Positions 50,916 through 59,360 of a stretch of DNA of 64,000 nt are shown in pieces. The notes under the pieces are model-generated. The model was not told the origin of the DNA, did no database searches, and saw only the letters and a program-made list of their open reading frames with translations. The stretch's first letter is position 1, and the number at the start of each line of letters is the position of its first letter. Both the position numbers and the translations under genes were made by a program. Source of the stretch: Bacteroides oleiciplenus YIT 12058. GTDB lineage: Bacteria > Bacteroidota > Bacteroidia > Bacteroidales > Bacteroidaceae. The stretch covers positions 62,001 through 126,000 of the forward strand of contig NZ_JH992945.1 in assembly GCF_000315485.1 (NCBI RefSeq), written 5' to 3'.

Positions 50916-51500
50916 ATGAAACGGGCGATATTCATTCTCACGCTGGGGTTATGCCTCCTCCTTTCGGACGGGGCGCACGCCCAGCGTGCCCTGCCCGCCA
51001 TGCGCGGGCTGGAAATACGGGGAGGCATGGCCGACGGCTTCTATACCCGGGACAGCCGCAGCGAAACGGGCTACTGGTTCGGGCTGGCCATGAGCCGCTA
51101 CGCGAAAAATGCCGATAAGTGGGTGTTCGGCGCGGAGTTCCTGAACCGTTATTACCCCTACAAGTCGGAACGTATCCCTGTGGCGCAGTTCACGGCCGAG
51201 GGAGGTTACTATTACAAGTTCCTCGCCGACCCGTCCAGGACTTTTTTCTTCTACCTCGGCGGCTCGGCGCTGGCCGGTTACGAGAGCGTGAACCGGGGCG
51301 AGAGGCGGCTCTATGACGGCTCTACGCTCCGCCACCGCGACCGTTTCCTCTATGGCGGGGCCGTCACGCTGGAGGTCGATGCGTACCTGACCGACAGGAT
51401 TATCCTCTCGCTGACGGGGCGTGAGCGTATCCTATGGGGCACTACAACGGGACATTTCCACGCGCAGTTCGGCCTGGGCGTGAAATTCATAATCCATTAA
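50916..51500 (+). CDS. traO: TraO conjugation protein
   Basis: A 194-aa protein with signal peptide RAIFILTLGLCLLLSDGAHA, then alternating strands (GLEIRGGMADGFYTRDSRS, WVFGAEFLNRYYPYKSERI, AQFGLGVKFIIH) that suit a small outer-membrane beta-barrel. TraO family. Follows traN by 1 nt. Confidence 0.88.
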   Translation: MKRAIFILTLGLCLLLSDGAHAQRALPAMRGLEIRGGMADGFYTRDSRSETGYWFGLAMSRYAKNADKWVFGAEFLNRYYPYKSERIPVAQFTAEGGYYYKFLADPSRTFFFYLGGSALAGYESVNRGERRLYDGSTLRHRDRFLYGGAVTLEVDAYLTDRIILSLTGRERILWGTTTGHFHAQFGLGVKFIIH

Positions 51501-51513
51501 ACTTGCAAGCGAC

Positions 51514-51957
51514 ATGAAAAAGATGAAAAAGATATTGGCCCTGGCGGTCTGGATCGCCGCCCTGGGTCTTTTATGCGCATCCTGCGACAACGGGCTGGAT
51601 ATACAGCAGGCGTACACGTTCTCTCTGGAAACGATGCCCGTTCAGAAGCGAATCTCCGTTGGTGAAACCGCTGAAATCCGCTGCACGCTCGTGCGGGAGG
51701 GGAGATATGACGGCGCGCGTTACACGATCCGCTATTTCCAGCCCGACGGGCGCGGTGAGTTGAGGATGGACGACGGTACGGTGTTCCTGCCCAACGACCG
51801 CTATCCGCTCGACCGTGAGGTGTTCCGCCTCTATTACACATCGCGCAGCGATGACCAGCAGACCATCGACGTCTATGTCGAGGACAACACGGGTCAGGTC
51901 GTGAAGACCTCCTTCACGTTCCAGAGCGAGAACGGGACGGAGGAAACGGAACGATAA
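51514..51957 (+). CDS. traQ: TraQ (DUF3872) lipoprotein
   Basis: A 147-aa lipoprotein: ILALAVWIAALGLLCASCDN (Cys about residue 25). Beta-rich domain DUF3872 (RISVGETAEIRCTLVREGRY, FRLYYTSRSDDQQTIDVYVE). TraP, which often lies between traO and traQ, is absent. Last gene of the tra operon, before the terminator at 51979. Confidence 0.85.
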   Translation: MKKMKKILALAVWIAALGLLCASCDNGLDIQQAYTFSLETMPVQKRISVGETAEIRCTLVREGRYDGARYTIRYFQPDGRGELRMDDGTVFLPNDRYPLDREVFRLYYTSRSDDQQTIDVYVEDNTGQVVKTSFTFQSENGTEETER

Positions 51958-51978
51958 CGGAATATGTCTAACCAAGAG

Positions 51979-52001
51979 AAGCGCCCGTCACCCGGGCGCT
52001 T
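51979..52001 (+). terminator. Terminator of the tra operon
   Basis: AAGCGCCCG-TCACC-CGGGCGCTT, 9-bp stem, 21 nt after the traQ stop. The T tract is short, so some read-through into the next gene is possible. Confidence 0.7.
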
Positions 52002-52020
52002 TCCATAAATACTGAAAACC

Positions 52021-53973
52021 ATGACAGAGCAAGAGAGAATAGATATAGCCTATCTCGATACGGGGGTGTACGAGAACCCGTGGCGCGAGAACCTTTTCGA
52101 GACGCTGCCCGAGGATCGGAAAACGGCGGAAGTCTGCCGTTTCGCCATCAAGAAATCGGCTTTCAACATCGAGTTCGTTCCCGAAGCGATGAAAACGCCG
52201 GAACTTTGTCTTGCCGCGGCCGGCCACCGGGGCGAAACACTGAAATTCGTCCCTGACCGTCTGAAGACACCGAAAATGTGCCGTGCCGCCGTCGATAGCA
52301 ACAGCTACGCGCTGTATTACGTTCCGGAGGGGTTGAAGACCCCCGAACTGTGCATGACGGCCGTGAAGCGCAACGGTCTGGTGCTGGAGGCCGTCCCCGG
52401 GGAATTGAGGACGCCGCAAATATGCCGTGCGGCGTTGAAAGCGGTGGACAGTGCCGATTACAAGATACTCCCTTACATTCCGTATCCCGATATATGCCTG
52501 GAAGGGCTGAAAAAATTCGGGATGTCGTTCGTGGACAAGTTCGAGATTTTCGCCTCCATTGCCCCGGAGGTCATGACCGGGGAACTGGCCCTTCACGGCG
52601 TGGGGATGGACGCGTCCTGCCTTTCGCTCGTGCCGGTGGAACTGCGCACGGAGGCAGTCTGCCTGCGTGCCGTCAGCGGGGACGGCATCCTGCTCCATGA
52701 AGTGCCGGAGGAATTACGCACGGAACGGGTCTGCGAGGCCGCCGTGTCCTCGAACTACCTGGCACTGGAGTACGTTCCGAAACATCTGAAAACCGACCGT
52801 CTGTGCGGGATGGCGCTGGAGCGCGATCCCCTGGCCATCCGCTTTTTCAACCCCGAACAGCTCACGCCGGAGGTCTGCAACCGGGCGTTGGCCCGTACCG
52901 ACGACCTGCGTGTCCTCCGCTATATCCCCTTCGAGGAGATACACCTGAAAGTGTTGGGGTTCTATTGCACGAATTACGATAAGACCTTCGATTTTTTGGA
53001 GAACATGAACCCCTGGTTCCTCACGCCGAGGGTGGCCCGGGAGATCTTCGCCCTGGAGCCGGAGCTGTTCTACAACCTTCCCGACCACGCCAAGAACGAG
53101 GAGATGTGCCGCCGGGCCGTCGGGCACGACGGGAGCTACCTGCAATATGTCCCCGAGAAGTGGAAAACGCCGGAGTTGTGCATGGAGGCCATACGGCGCA
53201 GTCCCTATGCCATCGCCCACCTGCCCGAGAGCATGAAAAGCCCGGATCTATACATGAGCCTGGTGCGGGAGAACCCGCAAAACCTGAAAGGCGTCCCCCG
53301 CGAAGCCAGGACGCCGGAGATGAGCCGGGAGGCTTTCGAGCGTACCTACGGGAAGGACAAAACCGATTTCTCGGTTATCAGCGCGTTGAGCGACCCCGCC
53401 CTGGTCTTGCAGGTGTTCCGCGAGCAGGACGACCCGCAGAAGATACACCGGTTGATGAGTATCCTGCACCTGAACCGCCGGCTTGTAACGGAGGAGGTGG
53501 CGTTGGAGGCCGTTCGCAAGGATGCGGGGGTGCTGTACGACATTCCCAGCACGGCCATCACGCCGCTCGTGGCCGATACGGCCGTGCGGGGCGACCCGAG
53601 GATGATCCAGTGGGTTCCGAGGGAGCTTCGCACGGCGGATCTGTGCCTCTATGCCGAGGCCGCCCATCCCGAGTTGCGGGTTTACGTTCCCGACGAGATA
53701 GCGAAGGGACGTAATATCTATTCGTTCCACCGTCAGGTGGACGCGAAATTGCGGCAGCCGCTCGAATACGAACAATACAAGACCCTCTACTCGGGCGGCG
53801 CGGTGCGTGTGAACAACGTGTGGACGTCGGTTGCGGGTGAGATTGACTGCTGCGAGGTGCGTTACGACCGTAAGACGGAGAAACTCAAACTGCGGATCGT
53901 CGAACCGCCCAGGGAGAAGAAGGCGCAGCCGAAGGTCGCGCCCCGCAAACCCGCCCGGGGGCCGAAATTGTAG
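52021..53973 (+). CDS. Large DUF4116-like helical-repeat protein
   Basis: A 650-aa soluble protein made almost wholly of repeats of about 22-34 residues: TPELCLAAAGHRGETLKFVP, TPKMCRAAVDSNSYALYYVP, TPELCMTAVKRNGLVLEAVP, TEAVCLRAVSGDGILLHEVP, TERVCEAAVSSNYLALEYVP and more. The unit T-P/E-x-C-x-x-A-V...VP is that of DUF4116. No signal peptide or span. The C terminus (from about 600) is Lys/Pro-rich. Repeat solenoids usually bind proteins. It is just after the tra operon, so it may act in transfer, exclusion or defence; not known. Confidence 0.75.
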   Translation: MTEQERIDIAYLDTGVYENPWRENLFETLPEDRKTAEVCRFAIKKSAFNIEFVPEAMKTPELCLAAAGHRGETLKFVPDRLKTPKMCRAAVDSNSYALYYVPEGLKTPELCMTAVKRNGLVLEAVPGELRTPQICRAALKAVDSADYKILPYIPYPDICLEGLKKFGMSFVDKFEIFASIAPEVMTGELALHGVGMDASCLSLVPVELRTEAVCLRAVSGDGILLHEVPEELRTERVCEAAVSSNYLALEYVPKHLKTDRLCGMALERDPLAIRFFNPEQLTPEVCNRALARTDDLRVLRYIPFEEIHLKVLGFYCTNYDKTFDFLENMNPWFLTPRVAREIFALEPELFYNLPDHAKNEEMCRRAVGHDGSYLQYVPEKWKTPELCMEAIRRSPYAIAHLPESMKSPDLYMSLVRENPQNLKGVPREARTPEMSREAFERTYGKDKTDFSVISALSDPALVLQVFREQDDPQKIHRLMSILHLNRRLVTEEVALEAVRKDAGVLYDIPSTAITPLVADTAVRGDPRMIQWVPRELRTADLCLYAEAAHPELRVYVPDEIAKGRNIYSFHRQVDAKLRQPLEYEQYKTLYSGGAVRVNNVWTSVAGEIDCCEVRYDRKTEKLKLRIVEPPREKKAQPKVAPRKPARGPKL

Positions 53974-54334
53974 GACGGCGGGTAGTTCTTTGGCAGGAAG
54001 GTTGTTAAAAATCGCACGTGTTGTCGCCGATACCCGGATGAAATCGTTATATTTGCAATCGAATCCTCCGGCGGCGTGCCGCCGGGCGATTTACATACGG
54101 AAGGAACACATTATGGTGGGGCATTGAAAACAGCCAAATTTTAATCCGCTCGCAAAATAATGGGTAGTTCTCTTCTTCATCGTCGTGTCTATATGCGTCA
54201 AGCGTATGCGATAGCGGCGTGGGGAGAAATTATCTATCGAGTGGATGGGTGCTTGGCTGTACCTCAATGCCGGTATTTAACGTATTCTCACGCCTTTTTC
54301 GTATGGTATTTGTCTGAACCTAAAGAAAAGCGAT
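53974..54334. other. Gap with a promoter-like element
   Basis: About 360 bp. TATATTTG followed by C at 54048-54055 is a good -7 element. A 65-codon ORF at 54160-54357 overlaps the next gene and looks non-coding. A promoter for the gene at 54335 is the likely content. Confidence 0.4.
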
Positions 54335-54721
54335 ATGGAAACGAAATCGACAAATGAGGTAAAGGGTGATTACGACCGGGTATCGGCGAGTGAATGCCTG
54401 GGGTCGCTAATCGAGTTGCACGGGATTGTCATGGAAGACGATCTGTTCGTCATTCCCGATGCGGATGGCACGGCAGTATTATACAATGACGGGAAGATAC
54501 GTTTTGACGAGATCGCCGACATCGAGGTCGGCTCGGTGTTTGTGGGCATCCTGCTCCGCAACGGCTATCTGTTCTACCTTTCCCGTACCGAACCGCTCAA
54601 GACGTGCATATACACGCATGGCGGGTGGGGTTCAATCTCTGAAATTTCTCCCCGTGGCATTGCCGGACATATCGGGCGTGAACTGCACGGGAAGCTGGGC
54701 GACCATACGGCGGTCGATTGA
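54335..54721 (+). CDS. Small protein of unknown function
   Basis: A 128-aa soluble acidic protein: YDRVSASECLGSLIELHGIV, DDLFVIPDADGTAVLYNDGK and VGSVFVGILLRNGYLFYLSR. Looks like a compact alpha/beta domain. Not recognised. Has its own leader region and a strong terminator directly after the stop. Confidence 0.65.
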   Translation: METKSTNEVKGDYDRVSASECLGSLIELHGIVMEDDLFVIPDADGTAVLYNDGKIRFDEIADIEVGSVFVGILLRNGYLFYLSRTEPLKTCIYTHGGWGSISEISPRGIAGHIGRELHGKLGDHTAVD

Positions 54722-54730
54722 CGGGAAACA

Positions 54731-54765
54731 AAAAAATCGGACGGTTGTTATCGTCCGATTTTTTT
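54731..54765. terminator. Bidirectional terminator
   Basis: AATCGGACG at 54735-54743 pairs with CGTCCGATT at 54752-54760, 8-nt loop, with A tract before and T tract after. Serves the rightward gene at 54335 and the leftward block that ends at 54778. Confidence 0.85.
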
Positions 54766-54777
54766 CGCGTCGTATTT

Positions 54778-54981
54778 TCACGGCCGTTGCCTGCCGTGTT
54801 CCCGTTTCCGCCTTTGCAGGGCGAGCAGTTGCCGCAACATGTAGGCATGGTTTTCCCCCACGGTATGCCCCGAGGGCATCAGGTAGGGACTTGCGAGGCA
54901 CTCCCGGCATTGGCGTACCGCCTCTTTTAAGTCGGTAACGGTTATTTCCGCTCCCGTGATGTCTTTAATCTTTGTTTCCAT
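54778..54981 (-). CDS. Small protein of unknown function
   Basis: A 67-aa protein: METKIKDITGAEITVTDLKE, CRECLASPYLMPSGHTVGEN, HAYMLRQLLALQRRKREHG. Two Cys three residues apart but no second pair. Basic C terminus. Last gene of the leftward block; its start overlaps the end of the 59-aa ORF upstream. Confidence 0.6.
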   Translation of the reverse strand: METKIKDITGAEITVTDLKEAVRQCRECLASPYLMPSGHTVGENHAYMLRQLLALQRRKREHGRQRP

Positions 54982-55144
54982 TCTTGTCCTGTTTTTTTGG
55001 TTCGTACCAACTGTCCCGGTAATTTTCTCCCACGAGCGAGAAAATTCCGCTCATGCCGCTTTCAGCGGCGAAATTTTTGGCTTCCCATATACCGGAAAAC
55101 TCTCCCAGCAGCCGGTAGCCGATGAATAATTTGTACTTGCGCAT
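54965..55144 (-). CDS. 59-aa protein, small ORF
   Basis: ATG at 55144, stop at 54965; reads MRKYKLFIGYRLLGEFSGIW, then EAKNFAAESGMSGIFSLVGE and NYRDSWYEPKKQDKN. Well-formed sequence that overlaps the next gene's start by 17 nt in another frame, as coupled genes do. A GCCGC...GCGGC hairpin resembling the intergenic hairpins of this block lies inside it, which weakens the case slightly. Confidence 0.55.
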   Translation of the reverse strand: MRKYKLFIGYRLLGEFSGIWEAKNFAAESGMSGIFSLVGENYRDSWYEPKKQDKNGNKD

Positions 55145-55148
55145 GATT

Positions 55149-55415
55149 TTATCGTTTTTCCAGGTTGATAATCGGTGTGTTCTTTTGCAGCCATTCCTTC
55201 ACGCTGTCCATGTTGTATTCGGATGTGATAACCGCCGTTCGGTCGTCGATTTCGGTGAAGCGCGTAGTTTCATACCCGTCGATCCACTGCTTCAGCGTGG
55301 CAACGCCCCACACCTGCGGGTCGTCGAACATGGTGTTGAGCCGCCCGATACCCTCGCCGAAGGTTACGAGCAGCGTTTCATAGGAGATTTCCTTGTTTAC
55401 TTCATTCGTTTTCAT
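55149..55415 (-). CDS. Small protein of unknown function
   Basis: An 88-aa protein: SYETLLVTFGEGIGRLNTMF, DPQVWGVATLKQWIDGYETT, VITSEYNMDSVKEWLQKNT. Acidic, soluble. Not recognised. A GC-rich hairpin at 55431-55448 lies 16 nt before its start. Spaced 4 nt from the next small ORF. Confidence 0.62.
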   Translation of the reverse strand: MKTNEVNKEISYETLLVTFGEGIGRLNTMFDDPQVWGVATLKQWIDGYETTRFTEIDDRTAVITSEYNMDSVKEWLQKNTPIINLEKR

Positions 55416-55430
55416 ATTCTCGCTTTTTAC

Positions 55431-55448
55431 GGGCGGCTTTTGCCGCCC
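55431..55448 (-). repeat. Intergenic hairpin 1 of the leftward block
   Basis: GGGCGGC-AAAA-GCCGCCC on the minus strand, 7-bp stem. One of four alike, each upstream of a gene start. Confidence 0.65.
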
Positions 55449-55461
55449 CGAAATTTTTTAA

Positions 55462-55779
55462 TCAGACAAGTTCCACTCTAACCCTGCTCATGTTCGCCCA
55501 GAACACGCCGTTGCAGTAGTAGGCGTAGCCGTTATGCCAGTTGCTCCTGCGGCGTATCACGTCCTGCTCGGGTGGTCGTATCTCGATACTCGTGGTGTAG
55601 ATGTTGTGTCCCACGGTAATGACGAGGTTGCACCTTCGCCATATCTCGGAATGGGTTTTGAACCCGTTTTTCCCCTCGACGAGCGCAAGGGCCGTCTTGA
55701 CTGCTTCCCGAACTTCCCAATCCCACTCCCCGAAGGGTTTGAGCGGGCGTGCCATGTAGCTTTTATAGATGATTTTCAT
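55462..55779 (-). CDS. Small protein of unknown function
   Basis: A 105-aa protein from the ATG at 55779: MKIIYKSYMARPLKPFGEWD, VREAVKTALALVEGKNGFKT, HNIYTTSIEIRPPEQDVIRR, GYAYYCNGVFWANMSRVRVE. Mixed alpha/beta. Not recognised. The in-frame start 54 nt upstream would overlap the hairpin at 55797, so the later one is used. Confidence 0.6.
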   Translation of the reverse strand: MKIIYKSYMARPLKPFGEWDWEVREAVKTALALVEGKNGFKTHSEIWRRCNLVITVGHNIYTTSIEIRPPEQDVIRRRSNWHNGYAYYCNGVFWANMSRVRVELV

Positions 55780-55796
55780 TGTTATGTTTTTTTGTA

Positions 55797-55814
55797 GGGC
55801 GGCTTTCGCCGCCC
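55797..55814 (-). repeat. Intergenic hairpin 2 of the leftward block
   Basis: GGGCGGC-GAAA-GCCGCCC on the minus strand: 7-bp stem and a GNRA loop. Confidence 0.68.
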
Positions 55815-55819
55815 CGATT

Positions 55820-56146
55820 TTATAATTCGACAATCCTTTCCACTCTGCCGTACAACATGGAGCGTATGCTCGTCTTGTCCACGCCCTTATATTCCGTGTA
55901 ATGCCCGTACTGCTTTACCACGAATGTTTTCAGTACATCGACAAAGTTGAAACGATACCCTAAAAGCAGAATGGAGTCCTTGAAATAGGTGTTATGGTTT
56001 ACCTCACGGGTAATCCAGTCTTTCTCCTCACGGGTGAGCGTTCCCCCGTCATTGAGCCGTTTGCGTAATATGTACGCTTTTGAGCCTGCAAGGCTTTCGA
56101 GTGCGGGAACGTCCCACGACACGAATTTATATGCTATTTGGTTCAT
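55820..56146 (-). CDS. Small protein of unknown function
   Basis: A 108-aa protein: IAYKFVSWDVPALESLAGSK, KRLNDGGTLTREEKDWITRE, FKDSILLLGYRFNFVDVLKT. No signal or span. Not recognised; small proteins of this kind are common in the accessory block next to pcfJ/pcfK-like genes. Confidence 0.62.
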   Translation of the reverse strand: MNQIAYKFVSWDVPALESLAGSKAYILRKRLNDGGTLTREEKDWITREVNHNTYFKDSILLLGYRFNFVDVLKTFVVKQYGHYTEYKGVDKTSIRSMLYGRVERIVEL

Positions 56147-56162
56147 TCTATTTTGTTTTTGC

Positions 56163-56180
56163 GGGCGGCTTTCGCCGCCC
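56163..56180 (-). repeat. Intergenic hairpin 3 of the leftward block
   Basis: GGGCGGC-GAAA-GCCGCCC on the minus strand, same as hairpin 2. Confidence 0.68.
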
Positions 56181-56186
56181 CGATTT

Positions 56187-57470
56187 TTATGCTGTCATTC
56201 GTTTCCGTATAAGGGACATGTTCCCCTTCATCAGTTTCAGTATTTGCCCGTGGTATGGGGTATTCTTGTTACACACGCCACGGCTCTGCACGACCTCCAT
56301 GCGTTTTAGGGACACCTCTATCGTTTCGATACGTTTGCCGTCGATTGTGGCCGAGAGTATGAGCGAGTCGGCTTTCAGATAGTATTCGTTGGTAAACACG
56401 CAGTGGTGCATGGCCTCGCCCTCCTGCCGTATGGCTTCAACGCTGTCCAATACCTTGATGCGGATTTCCCCGTCGGAAAACTCCACTCCGAAAAACCGTC
56501 CTTTGGCTTTGACAAACGAGGCTTCCTGTTCCAACGCCTTGCGCCGTTCCTCCTGCCGCCGTTCCATTTGCATGTGTCGCCGTTTTTTAGCCATGTAGAG
56601 GTCATGCGCTGCGGGCAGGTCTGCGGGACACACGAAATGGGCGTTATGCAGGTCTTTCCCGAAAAATCGCAGCAGGTCGATGTAGTCGCACCATTCCGTC
56701 GGTTTCCCGATAGCGTACCCGTTACGGATGGCGATACGGATGGCCGGCCAATAGTCGGCGATATTGCGGGAGGAACGGGCGAAAAATCGCACGAGTGCCG
56801 TTTGTCCCGCTTTAAGCAGCGTTTCGGCCTTGTTCTCCGAGAGCAGCAGGTGGATAAGGTCGAAAGGGGTTACATCGGGGAGTTGTTTGCCGTAACCGCT
56901 TCGGCGCAGTTCGGGGATAAGCCGTTGCCGGGGATAGATGCGTGTGGGCGTGATGTTGTATTTCCCGTCGTTCTCCGCCCGCAGTTCCAATGCGCTCGAC
57001 CAACTCCACCCGTGAACGAAGAAGCCCATCGGGCGCAGCCGTGCGAAGGTTGCGGAGCGTCCGTCGGGGGCAATCCACCGCTGTACGGCTTCGATATGGG
57101 TGTAAACGGGTGTCTGTCCCACTTTCGCCCAACACTCGATATAGACGAAGCGCAGGACTTGAAAACCCTTGCAGCGGGTTACGATGCACAAATACTCGTA
57201 ATCGTTGAACTTGCGGCGCAGGGTGGTTTCCACTTTCAGCGTGGTGTGGCAGTGCGGACACTCGCACCCTAACAGATTGTCCGTGAGTTCTCCGTTTTCG
57301 CTCTGCCACGTGTGGCCGCACTCGGTGCAGGTGATAAGTCCTTTCGGCGTGCGGCGTCCGATATGCTCGATGCAGTTCTTGTACCCCCATTCGATTTGTG
57401 CGGGGGTAAGCGGCGGCAGGTGTTTGCTTGCCGCCACAACGCTCTGTTGGAATTTTGTTCTCGGTTTCAT
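56187..57470 (-). CDS. PcfJ-like protein
   Basis: A 427-aa protein. N-terminal zinc ribbon CTECGHTW...CECPHCHTTL (about 49-80); then a helical core FVYIECWAKVGQTPVYTHIE; C-terminal PcfJ motif EGEAMHHCVFTNEYYLKADS, LILSATIDGKRIETIEVSLK, VVQSRGVCNKNTPYH. PcfJ is named from an enterococcal conjugative plasmid operon; function unknown. It precedes no recognised enzyme and follows the PcfK-like gene, the usual pair in Bacteroidetes ICEs. Confidence 0.82.
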   Translation of the reverse strand: MKPRTKFQQSVVAASKHLPPLTPAQIEWGYKNCIEHIGRRTPKGLITCTECGHTWQSENGELTDNLLGCECPHCHTTLKVETTLRRKFNDYEYLCIVTRCKGFQVLRFVYIECWAKVGQTPVYTHIEAVQRWIAPDGRSATFARLRPMGFFVHGWSWSSALELRAENDGKYNITPTRIYPRQRLIPELRRSGYGKQLPDVTPFDLIHLLLSENKAETLLKAGQTALVRFFARSSRNIADYWPAIRIAIRNGYAIGKPTEWCDYIDLLRFFGKDLHNAHFVCPADLPAAHDLYMAKKRRHMQMERRQEERRKALEQEASFVKAKGRFFGVEFSDGEIRIKVLDSVEAIRQEGEAMHHCVFTNEYYLKADSLILSATIDGKRIETIEVSLKRMEVVQSRGVCNKNTPYHGQILKLMKGNMSLIRKRMTA

Positions 57471-57472
57471 AA

Positions 57473-57883
57473 CTAAAATAGACTGGGCATTAGTTTGTTA
57501 TCTTCGATTTTCTTGGGTTTGGACTTGGCTTTCGCCAACTTGGCGTAGGCTTCGCTCTCGGCCTTCCGTATGGCGTTCCGCCGTGCCTCGGCTTTTTCCT
57601 CCTCGGTCAGTTCAACGGTGTGATTGACCACTACCTTGCAACTGACGGGTTTGCCGATGTCGATGTCCTCCTCGTCGTAATAGTGGAGTGCCATAGAGTA
57701 TATTTCCTCGTCGGCAAACCCGTTGCAACCGCTCTGCCGTACTTGGTTGATGATGAAAGTGCAGCAATCGTCAATGTTCTTTTTCGGGTTGGCGTATCGG
57801 GGTGCGAAAAGTTCGTCCTCCCGTGCCCGTGCGTCGAGATAGTTCTGTATCGTCAGTTTGAAATAATCTGTTCCTTGTGCCAT
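57473..57883 (-). CDS. PcfK-like protein
   Basis: A 136-aa protein: MAQGTDYFKLTIQNYLDARA, YANPKKNIDDCCTFIINQVR, GFADEEIYSMALHYYDEEDI, then a charged coiled-coil tail ELTEEEKAEARRNAIRKAES. PcfK family. ATG at 57883 is preferred over the one at 57928, which lies over the hairpin at 57900. 2 nt before pcfJ-like gene. Confidence 0.82.
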   Translation of the reverse strand: MAQGTDYFKLTIQNYLDARAREDELFAPRYANPKKNIDDCCTFIINQVRQSGCNGFADEEIYSMALHYYDEEDIDIGKPVSCKVVVNHTVELTEEEKAEARRNAIRKAESEAYAKLAKAKSKPKKIEDNKLMPSLF

Positions 57884-57899
57884 GATTTTTTGGTATTGT

Positions 57900-57917
57900 G
57901 GGGCGGCGAGCCGCCCC
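57900..57917 (-). repeat. Intergenic hairpin 4 of the leftward block
   Basis: GGGGCGGC-TC-GCCGCCCC on the minus strand. Same stem as the others with a tight loop. Confidence 0.62.
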
Positions 57918-57928
57918 GTGTTCAACAT

Positions 57929-58921
57929 TTATTCGTCCTTTCCGAGAAGCCGCCGCACCTCGTCCTCTTTGGTCTTTTGGAAAATCCATCCCGCTCTCTT
58001 CTGCCCGTCATGCGTCAGCCGTGCGTTGAAGCGTCCCCCGAGTGCGTGAAGGGCGTCCTTGACGGGCTTGGTGTCCCCGAATACGGCTATCGCCTTCTCG
58101 GAATAGTCCACGATGATAAACCCGCCTTGCACGCTCGTTTCAGTGCGTTCCGCCCGTTTTTCGTCTTTCGGCTCGGGCAGACATATATTCTCCTCGTTTC
58201 CTGCGATATATGCCAGCCTGTCGATGTACCCTTCACGTGTGTAGTGGGTCAGTTTGCAGACACTCCACCCGTATTTCGGACTTTTGCCGAGCGTGAAAAC
58301 GGGATAGCGGTGTTCGTTCTTGGGGTCGTATTCGGAGAGGTGCGCCGTTTGCGGGAAATTGGCCGCCGCCTTTCTCAACTCCCCGAAGCCGTTGCGGGAG
58401 GTGGCCGAAAAGCCGAGAATGACGGTACGCACGCTTCGGGTGGTCGAACACTCGTAAGAGGGGTCAGTGTATTCCGTTTCGTTGAGTTCGGCGATGATTA
58501 CGCCCTGCACCCCTTCGGGCATGATGCGGCGTAACCTCTGCGCTCCTATTTCCGCTATGCGGTCATGCTCGGCTTTCTCTTTGGCGGCGGCGATGGCCTG
58601 CGCCGTGGCTTGCTCTTCCGCCTGCCCCACGAGCAAAGCCACCTCGAAAGCGTCCATGAACTCGGGGTTCACGTCGTCGTAGTACCTGCCGATACCGAAT
58701 GTTTGCGAGAGGGGTCGCAGAATGTCCGTTTGGCTGATTTCCTTTGTTTCGGTATCGACCATGTGGTACACGTAGCCACGGGCGGTGTGTTCCACCTTGT
58801 AAACGACGTAACGCTTTCTGCTCGCACCCGCACCGATACCGATGATTACCTGGTTTTCCTTGACTACCTGCACCCGTGTGTCCGTGGTAGTCGCTCCGAA
58901 TAATGAAATGTACTTTGTCAT
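57929..58921 (-). CDS. Protein of unknown function, conserved ICE cargo type
   Basis: A 330-aa soluble protein. N-terminal beta-rich part (VQVVKENQVIIGIGAGASRK, RGYVYHMVDTETKEISQTDI), a middle helix rich in Ala, and a C-terminal module VDYSEKAIAVFGDTKPVKDA, LHALGGRFNARLTHDGQKRA, GWIFQKTKEDEVRRLL. The last module recurs in Bacteroidales mobile-element proteins, from memory, and looks like a small DNA- or protein-binding fold. Role unknown. Confidence 0.65.
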   Translation of the reverse strand: MTKYISLFGATTTDTRVQVVKENQVIIGIGAGASRKRYVVYKVEHTARGYVYHMVDTETKEISQTDILRPLSQTFGIGRYYDDVNPEFMDAFEVALLVGQAEEQATAQAIAAAKEKAEHDRIAEIGAQRLRRIMPEGVQGVIIAELNETEYTDPSYECSTTRSVRTVILGFSATSRNGFGELRKAAANFPQTAHLSEYDPKNEHRYPVFTLGKSPKYGWSVCKLTHYTREGYIDRLAYIAGNEENICLPEPKDEKRAERTETSVQGGFIIVDYSEKAIAVFGDTKPVKDALHALGGRFNARLTHDGQKRAGWIFQKTKEDEVRRLLGKDE

Positions 58922-58933
58922 ACCTGTAAAAAT

Positions 58934-59185
58934 TTAGAAGATGTGAGTGAATAGGAAATAGAAAAAGCCGGTTAGAGCCACGAGAGAAACAAGGCAGGAG
59001 AAAATGCCCCGCAGGATGTCATAACAGAACGTGAAGCCCAAAACGACCCAAATAAAGTCGATACCCCACACGTGGAAGCCCAAAGCCACCGCCCCGACCT
59101 TTACCGCCAACCCGACCTTTGCCTTTATGCCAAGTGGAAGGTTGGAGGATTTCTGTTTCCATTTATTTTTCTCTTCGTTTCTCAT
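58934..59185 (-). CDS. Small membrane protein
   Basis: An 83-aa protein: basic start EEKNKWKQKSSNLP, then spans GLAVKVGAVALGFHVWGI, FIWVVLGFTFCYDILRGI and CLVSLVALTGFFYFLFTHIF. Not recognised. First gene of the leftward block. Confidence 0.65.
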   Translation of the reverse strand: MRNEEKNKWKQKSSNLPLGIKAKVGLAVKVGAVALGFHVWGIDFIWVVLGFTFCYDILRGIFSCLVSLVALTGFFYFLFTHIF

Positions 59186-59267
59186 AACCTTTGACTTTTT
59201 TTTTATGCCGTAGCGGAGCCGGTATGGATGGAATCTGTTTCGGTAGCATCAAAAGGTGTCGGGGATA

Positions 59268-59360
59268 GCTGCTGCAAGATTTTGTCGGAAAATACGCTCG
59301 CCCGCAGGGAAAGAGGAAGATTTTGCGGCAAACCGCCCCGCGGCCCGATCTTGCAGCAGC
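59268..59360. repeat. 13-bp inverted repeat with 67-nt loop
   Basis: Arms GCTGCTGCAAGAT (59268-59280) and ATCTTGCAGCAGC (59348-59360). Perfect. May be an operator pair, structured leader RNA or second transfer-related site. Confidence 0.6.

Noticed and set aside
54160..54357. 65-codon ORF before the gene at 54335
   Set aside because: Overlaps the next gene start, no family resemblance, and composition like the surrounding leader.
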